DNA of 64,000 bases from CALBZE01 sp036381255 (GTDB lineage Bacteria > Gemmatimonadota > Gemmatimonadetes > Longimicrobiales > RSA9): positions 1-64,000 of the forward strand of contig DASVDG010000111.1 in assembly GCA_036381255.1 (NCBI GenBank), given 5' to 3'. Positions 33,057 through 41,317 of this stretch are shown here, piece by piece. Position numbers and translations under genes: made by a program. The notes under the pieces were generated by a model. That model was not told the DNA's origin, ran no database searches, and saw nothing but the letters and a program-made list of their open reading frames with translations. Each line of letters opens with the position of its first letter. Position 1 is the first letter of the stretch.

Positions 33057-33956
33057 TCAACCGGACAGGACCCGGTCCGCGTACCCGTTGTCCGGGTCGC
33101 CGCCGCGATCGAGCACGCGGTCGACCGTGCCCGGCCCGCGATTGTACGCGAGCAGCGCGAGCCGCAGGTTGCCGTCGTACCGGTCGACGAGTCTGCGCAG
33201 GTAGCCGAAGCCGAGGCGCAGGTTGAGCCGCCGGTCGAACAGGTCGTCGGCGGTGGTCCCGGGGCGGAGCCACCGCGCGGTCCTGGGCATGACCTGGGTG
33301 AGGCCGCGCGCGCCGACGTTGCTGACCGCCCGGTGGTCGAACGAGCTCTCGGTGTTGACCAGGCCGAACGCGACGTCGGGGTCGATGTCGTTCTCGATCG
33401 CGGCGTCGTAGATGTCCTCGGCCAGGTCGCGGGAGATGCCGTACCGGATCTGCGCGCCGGTCACCGTGTCCTCGCGGAGCATCTCGGCTTCGCGGCGCGC
33501 CCACTCCCGGCCGACCTCCTCCTCGATGCCGCGCGGCCGCGCCGCGGCCGCCGCCCGCGCCTCGCGCTCGACGCCCGGCGGCGGCTTCACCGGCGCGCGC
33601 GCCGCCTTCGCGATCGGCGCCGCCGCGCCGGCCATGGTCAGGCCGATGATCGGCTCGCGGTACCGGCGCAGCAGCTCGCGTGCGCGAGCCGCCCAGCCGC
33701 GCTCCCGCTCGCGCTCGCGGAGCCGTTCCAGGCGTTCGCGCCACCCGGCGCGGCCGGCCCGGCCCGCCCGGCGCCGCTCGGCCGGCGGCGCATCGTACGC
33801 CCGGCGACCAGGGCCGCCACCGCCGTCGTCCCACCGCTGCCGGCGGCGGCCGCGCGGGTCGCCGGCGCGGCGGCGGTAGTGATGATGGCGGCGTCGGTAC
33901 GGAACGGGCTTGCCGCGAGGCCACCCGCCTCGCGGGTCGTACTGTCGGCCGTACAT
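33057..33956 (-). CDS. Lytic transglycosylase (SLT domain) with Arg-rich N-terminus
   Basis: A 299-residue protein. Residues about 155-290 form an SLT/goose-lysozyme-like domain: catalytic Glu in GLVNTESSFD, GARGLTQVMPRTARWL, LGFGYLRRLVDRY and LLAYNRGPGTVDRVL. It would cleave peptidoglycan with 1,6-anhydro-muropeptide formation. The first 150 residues are unusual: very basic and Tyr/Gly/His-rich (MYGRQYDPRGG, RRRHHHYRRR), with only a weak hydrophobic stretch (PIIGLTMAGAAAPIAKAA) and no normal signal peptide, so the export route is unclear. GGGAGGAGAG precedes the ATG. The N-terminus recalls the repetitive protein near 16.5 kb. Confidence 0.85.
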   Translation of the reverse strand: MYGRQYDPRGGWPRGKPVPYRRRHHHYRRRAGDPRGRRRQRWDDGGGGPGRRAYDAPPAERRRAGRAGRAGWRERLERLRERERERGWAARARELLRRYREPIIGLTMAGAAAPIAKAARAPVKPPPGVEREARAAAAARPRGIEEEVGREWARREAEMLREDTVTGAQIRYGISRDLAEDIYDAAIENDIDPDVAFGLVNTESSFDHRAVSNVGARGLTQVMPRTARWLRPGTTADDLFDRRLNLRLGFGYLRRLVDRYDGNLRLALLAYNRGPGTVDRVLDRGGDPDNGYADRVLSG

Positions 33957-34115
33957 GCGCTCTCCTCCCGGGCCGTCGTGCGGACGCGCCGGCGTCCGCC
34001 GCTCGGCATCGGGTGCAGCATCCGTGCCCTCGACCGACCTTGAGCGTTACGCGACAACGCGCTACGTTCCCCGTTCCGTGCCGCGCGCCGCGCCCCACGG
34101 AGTCGGAGCCCTTTC

Positions 34116-36989
34116 ATGCGACGCCTCATCCGCCGTCCCGCGCCTGCCCGCGCCGACAGGCCCGCCACCGAGCCGCGGCTTCGCCGGGCCGCCGGCCGCG
34201 CCGCCCCTCGCACATGCGGCCGGGCGCACGCGTCCGCTTTCGTGCGCGCGATCGCGGTGGCCGCGGCGCTCGCGCCCGCCGGCGCGGCGGCGCAGGCCCC
34301 GCGGGGGATGCAGGGAGCGGAGGCCGCGCGCGCGCCGCGGACCACGCCGCGCGGGGTGCCGCGGTTCCCGATCGAGGACGGGCCGCTCGCGCTGCACGGC
34401 CGCGCGCACCCGGGCGCGTACGTGGCGGAGGTCGGCCGCCGCGCCGCGTTGCTCGGCGACGAGGGGGGCATCTTCGAGGCCTGGGTCTGGCCGCTCCAGC
34501 TCGTCCGCGACCTCCGGCTCGCGTTCCGGATCCCGGAGTACGACGAGCCGATCGCGGGCGAGCGCGTCATGCGCAGCGTCACCGTGCGCCCCGAGGCGCT
34601 CACGCTGACGTACGCGCACGCGTCCTTCACGGTGAAGCAGCACGTCTTCGTGCCGCTCGACGAGCCCGGCGCGCTCATGCTGCTCGAGGTCGAGACCGTC
34701 CGGCCGCTCGACGTGCTGGTACGCATGCGCGCCGACTTCGACCAGGCGTGGTCGGGCGCGCTCGGCGGCGGCTCTATCGCCTGGCTCGACCGGGAGCGCC
34801 GGTTCCTGCTCTACCAGGGCGGCGCGCGGCACTACCACGGGCTGATCGGCTCGCCGTTCGCCGTGGACGGGACGTCGCCCCCGGTGCACGATGGGTCCAC
34901 GACACCCGCCCAGTTCACGCTCCGCTTCGGCGCCGGCCAGGCAACGGCGGACTTCGTCCCGATCGTGATCGCGGGCGGCGCGGCGCCGCGCGATTCCATC
35001 GCCGCCGTGTACGACCGGCTCCTGGCCGACGCGTCGCGCTACTACGCGGAGAAGCTCGAGCACTACCGCGACGTGCGGCGCGGGCTGCTCGCCATCGCCA
35101 CACCGGACGATCGCCTGAACCTCGCGTTCGAATGGGCGAAGGTGAACCTCGACCAGCCGTTCGTCTGCGACCCGGAGCTCGGCTGCGGCCTCGTCGCCGG
35201 GTTCGGGCCCGCGGGGCCGGGCGGCTTTCGCCCGGGCTTCGACCGGTACTCCGGCGGCGACATGGCGATCAGCTCGCTCGGCATGGACGCGCTCGGCCGG
35301 TTCGGGCTGGTGCGCGAGGGCCTCGAGTTCCTGGCGCGCTACCAGCGCGGGGATGGCAGGATCCCGCACGAGATCTCGCACGCCGCCGCGCGGCTGCCGT
35401 CGTTCCACGACGATCCGTACGCCCGGTTCCACGGGGACGCCACGCCGTTCTGGGTGCTGGCGTGCTACGAGTACTGGAAGGCGAGCGGCGACGCCGCGTT
35501 CCTCCGCGACCGATGGCCGTCGATCGTGCGGGCATACCGCTGGTCCGCCGCGACGGACCGCGACGGCGACGGGCTGGTCGAGAACCCGCTCGCCGGCGCG
35601 GGCGCGGTCCGGGTCCGCGGGCTGGACGCGGAGCCGCACACCGACATCCACCTGGCGGCCATCTGGGTCGCCGCGCTCGAGGGCGTGCGCGAGATGGCCC
35701 GCGCCATGGGCGACGACGCGCTGGCCGACGAGGCGGACGCGCTGTTCGAGCGGGCGAGCCGGTCGATCGACGACGGGTTCTGGCTCGACCCGGCCGGGAT
35801 CTACGCGTTCGCGCCGCTCCGGGGCGGAGGCGCGGCGGGCGTGGCCGGGACGGTGACGGGCGCCGGCGCCGCGCGGACCGCGCCGCCTGGCGGCACGACG
35901 GCCGCCGGCGCCACGGCGACGGGCCGCGGCGTCCGGCCCGACGACGCGCTCACGGTCTGGCCGAGCACGGCGCTGGCGTTCCGGCTGCTGGATGCACGGC
36001 GCGGCGCCCGCATGTTGCGCGAGCTGTCGTCATCGGCGATCACGACGGACTGGGGCACGCGGATGCTGTCGCGCGACCACCCGCGCTACGACCCGCTGCA
36101 CTACGACAACGGCGCGGTCTGGCCGTTCATGACCGGCTTCGCCGCGCTGGCGCACTTCCGCTACCATCGGCCGTGGGCCGGGTTCGACCTCGTCCGCGAC
36201 GTGGCGCGCACGACGTTCGACTTCGCGCGCGGCCGCCATCCGGAGCCGCTGTCCGGCGCGTTCTACCAGGTCCTCGACACCACGGTGCCGCAGCGGTTCC
36301 TCGCGGCGTCGATGCTGGTGAATCCGCTCGTGCGGGGCCTGCTCGGCCTCGAGGCGGACGCGCCGAACCACGCGGTCGCGATCGAGCCGCACCTGCCGGC
36401 CCACTGGGACACGATGAGCGTCGAGAACTTCCGCGTCGGGACGGACCGGCTCGACGTGTCGATCCGCAGGGAGGGCGAGATCTACGCGCTCGGCGTACGC
36501 CGCACGACGGACCCGGCACGCAAGGCGGGCGTGGCGGCGCCGCTCGCGGCGCGGATCGCGCCGGCGCTGCCGCTCGGCGCGCGCGTCGTCCGCGTCACCG
36601 TGAACGGGCGCGACGCCGCGGTGCACGTCGAGGAAACCGCCTCCGATGTGCACCCGGTCGTCGAGCTCGAGCTCGAGGACGAGGCGCTCGTCGAGATCGA
36701 GTTCCGCGGCGGCGTCGAGGTCGTGCCGCCGCCGGAGCGGCTCCGGCTCGGCCAGCCGTCGCGCGGGCTGCGGATCCTGGATTTCCGGCGGGACGGCCGG
36801 GACTACGTGCTGCTGCTCGAGGGCGCGGCCGGCCGGAGCTACCCGCTCGAGCTGCGGACGGCCGCCCGGCTCCGCCGATTGCGCGGCGCCACGCTCGTCG
36901 GCCAGGACGGGCGGACCGCCGCACTCGCGGTCGACTTCCCCGCCGGCCGCGGGTACATACGCAAGCAGGTGCGATTCCGCGGGCCATGA
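34116..36989 (+). CDS. Secreted glycoside hydrolase with (alpha/alpha)6 barrel
   Basis: A 957-residue protein. A long basic N-terminus precedes a signal-like helix (AFVRAIAVAAALAPAGAAAQA, near residues 41-60), so it is probably exported. Residues about 85-310 form a beta-rich domain, and about 330-790 a helical barrel with repeats such as LAFEWAKVNLDQPFVCDPELGCGLVAGFGP (in part), RYSGGDMAISSLGMDALGR, DRDGDGLVENP and YDNGAVWPFMTGFAALAH. The layout is that of amylo-alpha-1,6-glucosidase/GH15/GH63-like enzymes that act on alpha-glucans or related glycosides. A low-complexity Gly/Ala/Thr insert lies near residue 570. A C-terminal beta domain follows. The exact GH family and substrate are not assignable by eye. 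Confidence 0.82.
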   Translation: MRRLIRRPAPARADRPATEPRLRRAAGRAAPRTCGRAHASAFVRAIAVAAALAPAGAAAQAPRGMQGAEAARAPRTTPRGVPRFPIEDGPLALHGRAHPGAYVAEVGRRAALLGDEGGIFEAWVWPLQLVRDLRLAFRIPEYDEPIAGERVMRSVTVRPEALTLTYAHASFTVKQHVFVPLDEPGALMLLEVETVRPLDVLVRMRADFDQAWSGALGGGSIAWLDRERRFLLYQGGARHYHGLIGSPFAVDGTSPPVHDGSTTPAQFTLRFGAGQATADFVPIVIAGGAAPRDSIAAVYDRLLADASRYYAEKLEHYRDVRRGLLAIATPDDRLNLAFEWAKVNLDQPFVCDPELGCGLVAGFGPAGPGGFRPGFDRYSGGDMAISSLGMDALGRFGLVREGLEFLARYQRGDGRIPHEISHAAARLPSFHDDPYARFHGDATPFWVLACYEYWKASGDAAFLRDRWPSIVRAYRWSAATDRDGDGLVENPLAGAGAVRVRGLDAEPHTDIHLAAIWVAALEGVREMARAMGDDALADEADALFERASRSIDDGFWLDPAGIYAFAPLRGGGAAGVAGTVTGAGAARTAPPGGTTAAGATATGRGVRPDDALTVWPSTALAFRLLDARRGARMLRELSSSAITTDWGTRMLSRDHPRYDPLHYDNGAVWPFMTGFAALAHFRYHRPWAGFDLVRDVARTTFDFARGRHPEPLSGAFYQVLDTTVPQRFLAASMLVNPLVRGLLGLEADAPNHAVAIEPHLPAHWDTMSVENFRVGTDRLDVSIRREGEIYALGVRRTTDPARKAGVAAPLAARIAPALPLGARVVRVTVNGRDAAVHVEETASDVHPVVELELEDEALVEIEFRGGVEVVPPPERLRLGQPSRGLRILDFRRDGRDYVLLLEGAAGRSYPLELRTAARLRRLRGATLVGQDGRTAALAVDFPAGRGYIRKQVRFRGP

Positions 36990-37166
36990 GCAAGGGAGCC
37001 GCCGCGCGCCCCCGGCTTCGCGGCGCCGCGCACTCCGGGCTTCGCGGCGGCGGATGTGTTCCCCAGAGCGGCGCGGCCGTCGCCGAGCGGGGGCCGCGCA
37101 CGGACGCGGCCGCGCGGCGAGAGGCGCCGGCCTCTCCATCGGGCCGGCCGGCGGGCCGCATCGGCC

Positions 37167-38132
37167 TCAATCCAGCCGGCACTCGATCCGGGAGATCGTG
37201 CCCGGCACATCGCCCGGCCCGGCCTCGCTCGTCAGGACGATCGAGCCATCGCCGGCGATCGCGACCGCCTCGCCCTGCGGCTCCGCGAGCGCGTCGATGT
37301 CGACCCCGGCGCCCTCCAGCCGTGGCCGCAAACGGCCCCGCCAACCCACACGGTAGAGCTGCACGGCGGTGTAGGTCCGCACCGCGACCCAGCGGCCATC
37401 GGGCGCGGCGGCCGCGCCCGTGACCTGGTACGGCAGCCCGACGGGCGCCGCGCCGAGCCGGGCGACCCGCCGCAGCTCGACCGTCTCCCCGGCACGCAGC
37501 GGGCCCGGGTAGCGGAACACGGTCACCGGCTCATCCCGCCCCTTGCTGATCAGGTACACCGCGCCATCCGAGAGGACGTAGATCGCCTCCGTGTCGAGGT
37601 TCGCGCCGGGGTAGCGGAACGGGAACCGTTCCGCGGGCGCCGAGGCCGTGTCGTCCGGCGACGGCTCGGGGATGCGGAAGATCGCGACCTCGCCGCGGTC
37701 CGCACGGTTGTCGCCGGTGTCCGCGATGTACAGGCAGTCGCCCGCGCCGCACGGACCGATCGCGAGATCCTCCCAATCCCGGTTCCGGGCGCCGGTCACG
37801 CGGACCCGGCCCAGGACTCGCCCGGCGCTGTCGATCGCGAACAGCTCCGCGTCGCCGCCGGAGTCGTTGTGGGTCCAGAAGACGCCGGGGTAGCGACGGC
37901 TGGCCGCCAGCCCGCTCGACTCCGCGACGTCGGCCGACAGCGTGCCGGTGCGGCGCGGCGAGTCGCAGACGGCGCGCTCCGCCACGCGCGTGGTGCAGCC
38001 GAGGACGAGGAGCGCGAGCACGACCGGCGCGCGCCGGCCGCGGGCGGCCGCGGGCTTGCGGGGCCGCGCCCCGGCCCGGCCGCGTTCGGGTGCGACCGCG
38101 CCTCCGTTGCCGTGCTCCGTATCGCGTGGCAT
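37167..38132 (-). CDS. Lipoprotein with beta-propeller-like domain
   Basis: A 321-residue protein with a basic N-terminal stretch, a hydrophobic segment and the lipobox VLGC (VVLALLVLGCTTRV), predicting a lipidated cysteine at about residue 45. The mature part contains propeller-like blades: GLAASRRYPGVFWTHNDSGGDAELFAI (in part), NRDWEDLAIGPCG, CLYIADTGDNRADRGEVAIFRI, TEAIYVLSDGAVYLISKG. This pattern (ELAIDS, DWEDLA, DTGDN) is typical of uncharacterised bacterial phytase- or SdiA-like propellers that may hold calcium. Function unknown. The start was taken at MPRDTEHG because upstream residues belong to intergenic sequence. Confidence 0.78.
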   Translation of the reverse strand: MPRDTEHGNGGAVAPERGRAGARPRKPAAARGRRAPVVLALLVLGCTTRVAERAVCDSPRRTGTLSADVAESSGLAASRRYPGVFWTHNDSGGDAELFAIDSAGRVLGRVRVTGARNRDWEDLAIGPCGAGDCLYIADTGDNRADRGEVAIFRIPEPSPDDTASAPAERFPFRYPGANLDTEAIYVLSDGAVYLISKGRDEPVTVFRYPGPLRAGETVELRRVARLGAAPVGLPYQVTGAAAAPDGRWVAVRTYTAVQLYRVGWRGRLRPRLEGAGVDIDALAEPQGEAVAIAGDGSIVLTSEAGPGDVPGTISRIECRLD

Positions 38133-38298
38133 CGCCGAAGGATGCGCGGCCGAGGCGAGGATCGTCAACCCGGCCGGCCTCCTGACGACCTGCCGGTCAG
38201 CGCGGCGTCCTCTCCCCGCCGTCACCACATCCAAACCATATTCCCGTCGAATGCCAGCAGGCAGACCCAGGATGTCGCGCTGTTCGCCGCTCGCGTGT

Positions 38299-38410
38299 GA
38301 TGCGAAGTTCGCCGGAATCGTTCGCGCCGGTCCGTCCGGCCGAGGCGGACCCTACCTCGTGGACCACGATCGGTTCGAGCGCAGTCGGTACGATTCCGCG
38401 GAGCCGGCGG
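38299..38410 (+). repeat. Dispersed intergenic repeat, copy C
   Basis: Matches the left half of copy B (19258-19396) at about 80 percent by eye, with a 30-base segment missing: GATGCGAAGTTCGCCGGAA, CGCCGGTCCG-CCGGCC, GTGGACCACGATCGGTTCGAGCG (shared parts shorter). It ends just before the ribosome binding site of the broken protease gene. Confidence 0.65.
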
Positions 38411-38417
38411 AAAGGAG

Positions 38418-39679
38418 ATGCGTCTGGTGTCATCCATTGCGTTGGTCCTCGCTCTTGCGCTCGGATGCGGAGATGCGGAGACCCCGATGGCCGCAGAGAC
38501 GGCGCCGGAACCGACGGCGTCCATCGTGGGCACTCCGCCTCGTGGCGTGCCCGGCTTCTACTTCCTGCCCCCGCTGGTCACGGCGCCGGACTACGAGGGC
38601 GAATTCGACCCGTCACGCAGGCCCGTGGTCGAGATCTGCGTCGTGGAAGCGGGCGGCTGCGGAGACGTGATCGCGCGGTTCACCATGGAAGAGGGGCCGG
38701 TCCGGATGCGGTGCGCGTGGACACGACGGCCGAGCACTACGGCGTCGACTGGCGGACGAACCGCTTCGATCTCGTCGAAGGAGCGACGTACCGGATCCGT
38801 GTGCTCCTCGAGGACCGCACGATCGGATACGTAGACGTCCAGGCGGTGGACCGGGGCGAGAAGCTCAGGAACGTGAAAGCGGATGAAATCATTCCGCTAG
38901 CAAATGGTCGCACGTTACCCATCCGGTCCCGGATCGAGACGCACCTGGAGCTGAGCCCGCCCGTGCCGGCCCAGGCGCCGGATACGGCCCCGCACGGGTT
39001 CTATGACGAGAGCAACATTCGAAGTGGATCCGCGTGCGCGACGGCTCGGATGCTCAGAGGAATCGTCGCGGTCTGGTTCCAGGAGGGGACGACGCAATCG
39101 GAGAAGCAAGCTGCGGTCGACCTGATCGGAGGCGAGGTCGTCGGCGGATTCGGTGCGGGCGACCATGACTCCGAAGGGATATACTACGTGCGGGTGGAGG
39201 ATGACGAAGAAGGGAAGGTCCTCTGCGAGGCCATCGAGACGCTGAACGCGCTGCCGCAGTTTTCCGTGGCGATGCCGGAGCTACTGGTCTACGAGTTTCA
39301 TCGCGAGCCAGACGACGGCGGGGATTGGGCCGAGGCTGCGTGGCAGGTCGACCCCGATGTCGTGCGGCAATCGCCCAGATGGGGACTGGAGGCGATCGGC
39401 GCGCCGTTGGCCTGGGGGTGCACGACCGGAAACCCCGCGTCGATGGAGGAGCCGGTCGGGATCCAGCGCGTCACGGGCGTGGGCTGGCATGCTCTTCGCC
39501 GCCGCTTCGCGACCGATCTGGACGGGATTCCGCTCGAGGTGCCGGCCCGGCTCGGCGGTGGGCGATCCTCGGAGGCCATCTTTAAGTACTACCAGAAGGC
39601 GGAGGACGCGGTGCGTCGCGATACCCTGGAGCGGCGGCGTAGGAAGGCCCCTGCGTCCGAAGCCGAACGGGCACGATAA
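38418..39679 (+). pseudogene. Broken subtilase (S8) gene fused to integrase tail
   Basis: The gene starts well (AAAGGAG before the ATG, lipoprotein signal MRLVSSIALVLALALGC). The frame is then interrupted between about 38690 and 38710: after FTMEEG the sensible continuation (GPDAVRVDTTAEHYGVDW) lies in another frame, consistent with loss of one base. The second frame contains an I9-type propeptide (TQSEKQAAVDLIGGEVVGGF, YYVRVEDDEEG, ALPQFSVAMPELLVY) and the first residues of a subtilase (RWGLEAIGAPLAWGCTTG), but the catalytic Asp, His and Ser blocks are gone. The frame then passes into the C-terminal end of a tyrosine recombinase. The original product was probably a secreted serine peptidase; it cannot be active now. 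Confidence 0.82.
39440..39679 (+). mobile_element. Tyrosine recombinase (integrase) C-terminal remnant
   Basis: The last 75 or so codons of the fused frame read like the end of a phage-type integrase: VGWHALRRRFATDL carries the H-x-x-R catalytic pair, followed by ARLGGGRSSEAIFKYYQKA, where the nucleophile tyrosine is expected in KYYQ. The usual second histidine of the LGH motif is Gly. The N-terminal and first Arg blocks are absent, so this is a scar of a lost or deleted element whose insertion or deletion removed the protease domain. No att repeat is evident. Confidence 0.72.
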
Positions 39680-39717
39680 CTGGCATGCTTCGGTCTCCGG
39701 TTGCAAGAAACCACGCG

Positions 39718-40215
39718 ATGACGACGAAACTCGATCCCATCCGCGTCCTCTTCGTCTGCCTCGGCAACATCTGCCGTTCCCCGATGGCGGAGGCGGTGTT
39801 CCGCGCGCTCGTCCGGGACGCGGGCGTCGCGCACCGTTTCGAGATCGATTCGGCGGGGACGTCGGACTACCACGAGGGGGAGCCGCCGGATGCGCGCGCG
39901 CAGGAGGTCGCGCGGCTGCGGGGGATCACGCTGACCGGCCGGTCGCGGCCGATCCGCGAGCAGGACCTGCTCCGCTTCGATTACGTGATCGTGATGGACG
40001 CCGAGAACTTGCGCGACGTGGCCGCGCTGGCGGAGCGGGTCGAGCAGCGTGCGCAGGTCCACCTGTTGCGGGAGTTCGACCCCGAGGCCGGCGGCGAACT
40101 CGATGTGCCGGACCCGTATTACGGCGGCCGTGCGGGTTTCGAGCGGGTGCACGAGATGATCGAGCGGTCGTGCCGCGGGCTGCTCGAACACATCAACTTC
40201 GAGCGAACGCTGTGA
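39718..40215 (+). CDS. Low-molecular-weight protein-tyrosine-phosphatase family
   Basis: A 165-residue enzyme of normal length. The P-loop VCLGNICRSPMAE carries nucleophile Cys14 and Arg20, and the general acid lies in DVPDPYYGG near residue 130. Its stop overlaps the GTG start of a fructosamine-kinase-like gene. In other bacteria, homologues in this arrangement have been reported as ribulosamine/erythrulosamine 5-phosphatases that work with fructosamine-3-kinase homologues in protein deglycation, so sugar-amine phosphatase activity is at least as likely as protein tyrosine dephosphorylation. An earlier ATG at 39685 lies inside integrase-derived sequence and is less likely; neither start has a good ribosome binding site. 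Confidence 0.92.
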   Translation: MTTKLDPIRVLFVCLGNICRSPMAEAVFRALVRDAGVAHRFEIDSAGTSDYHEGEPPDARAQEVARLRGITLTGRSRPIREQDLLRFDYVIVMDAENLRDVAALAERVEQRAQVHLLREFDPEAGGELDVPDPYYGGRAGFERVHEMIERSCRGLLEHINFERTL

Positions 40216-41147
40216 CGCAGAGCCTGCCGACGGATCTGGCCGCGTGCGTTCAGGCGGTCCTCACTGCGCGTGCCGGCAAGCGATCCCCGATCAGCCACGT
40301 CACGCCGGTCGGCGGCGGGTGCATCCACAACGCGCTGCGCATCGAGACGGAGGCGGGCGACGTCGCCTTCGTCAAGTGGAGCCCGCGCGGCGTCGTGGCG
40401 CCGGGCGTGTTCGCGGCCGAGGCGGCGGGGCTGCGCGCGCTCGCCGCCGCGGGCGCGCTGCGGGTCCCGGAGGTGATCGACGTGTTCGACCCGGCGCGGC
40501 CGGACGAGGCGCCGGACCGGCCGACGGCGTGGCTGCTCCTCGAGTGGCTCGAGCCCGGCAGCCCGGTGCCGGGGACGTGGGCGCGGCTCGGCCGCGGGCT
40601 GGCCGCGCTGCACCGCACGCGCGCCGACCGGTGGGGCGCGGAGGCCGACAACTTCATCGGCACGCTCCCGCAGCCGAACGGCTGGTACGACGACTGGCCC
40701 GCGTACTGGCGCGAGCGTCGCCTCGCGCCGCAGCTCCGGCTCGCGTACGACGCCGGCTACTTCGGGCCCGCCGACCGTCGCCGGTTCGACCGGCTGCTCG
40801 ACACGCTCGACGACGCGCTGGCCGGCGCCGACGCGTGCGGCGCCTCGCTGCTGCACGGCGACCTCTGGAGCGGCAACGTGCACGTCATGGCCGGCGGCGA
40901 GCCGGCCCTCGTCGATCCTGCCTGTTACCACGGCCACCGCGAGGTCGACCTCGCCATGGCCGAGCTGTTCGGCGGGCTGCCCGCGGAGTGGCTCGACGCG
41001 TACGCCGAGGCGTGGCCGCTCGAGCCGGGCTACCGGCCGCGCCGCCGCGCCGTGTACCAGCTCTACTACCTGCTCGTCCACGTGAACCTGTTCGGCGCCG
41101 CGTACGTGGGCGGCGCGCTCCGGGCGCTCGGCGAGGCCGGCGTCTGA
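40212..41147 (+). CDS. Fructosamine/ribulosamine 3-kinase-like protein
   Basis: A 311-residue member of the fructosamine-3-kinase family, which phosphorylates ketoamines on proteins so that the sugar detaches. Conserved features: GGGCIHNALRIET and VAFVKWSPR (nucleotide-binding lysine), LLLEWLEPG hinge, DNFIGTLPQPNG, the catalytic loop LLHGDLWSGNVH and the metal-binding ALVDPACYHGHREVDLAM. All are standard for bacterial FN3K homologues. Start is GTG, overlapping the phosphatase stop codon (GTGA), so the two are translationally coupled. Together they form a likely protein-deglycation module. Confidence 0.92.
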   Translation: MTQSLPTDLAACVQAVLTARAGKRSPISHVTPVGGGCIHNALRIETEAGDVAFVKWSPRGVVAPGVFAAEAAGLRALAAAGALRVPEVIDVFDPARPDEAPDRPTAWLLLEWLEPGSPVPGTWARLGRGLAALHRTRADRWGAEADNFIGTLPQPNGWYDDWPAYWRERRLAPQLRLAYDAGYFGPADRRRFDRLLDTLDDALAGADACGASLLHGDLWSGNVHVMAGGEPALVDPACYHGHREVDLAMAELFGGLPAEWLDAYAEAWPLEPGYRPRRRAVYQLYYLLVHVNLFGAAYVGGALRALGEAGV

Positions 41148-41317
41148 CGCGCGCCCCCGGCAGCTCGCCGGGCCGATGCCGGGGTCCGCGCATCGGCTCC
41201 GGCGAGGGGGGATGGGCCGGCGCGATGCGCCGATCGGCGGCCGCAGCGGGAGCTCGCCACGATGCACGGGGCGCGCGAGCGCGACACCCCGCGGCCGCCG
41301 CCGGCGTCGTGCCGCGG

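Noticed and set aside
39440..39679. Active integrase or prophage
   Set aside because: Only the C-terminal part of a recombinase remains and no other phage or transfer gene is near.
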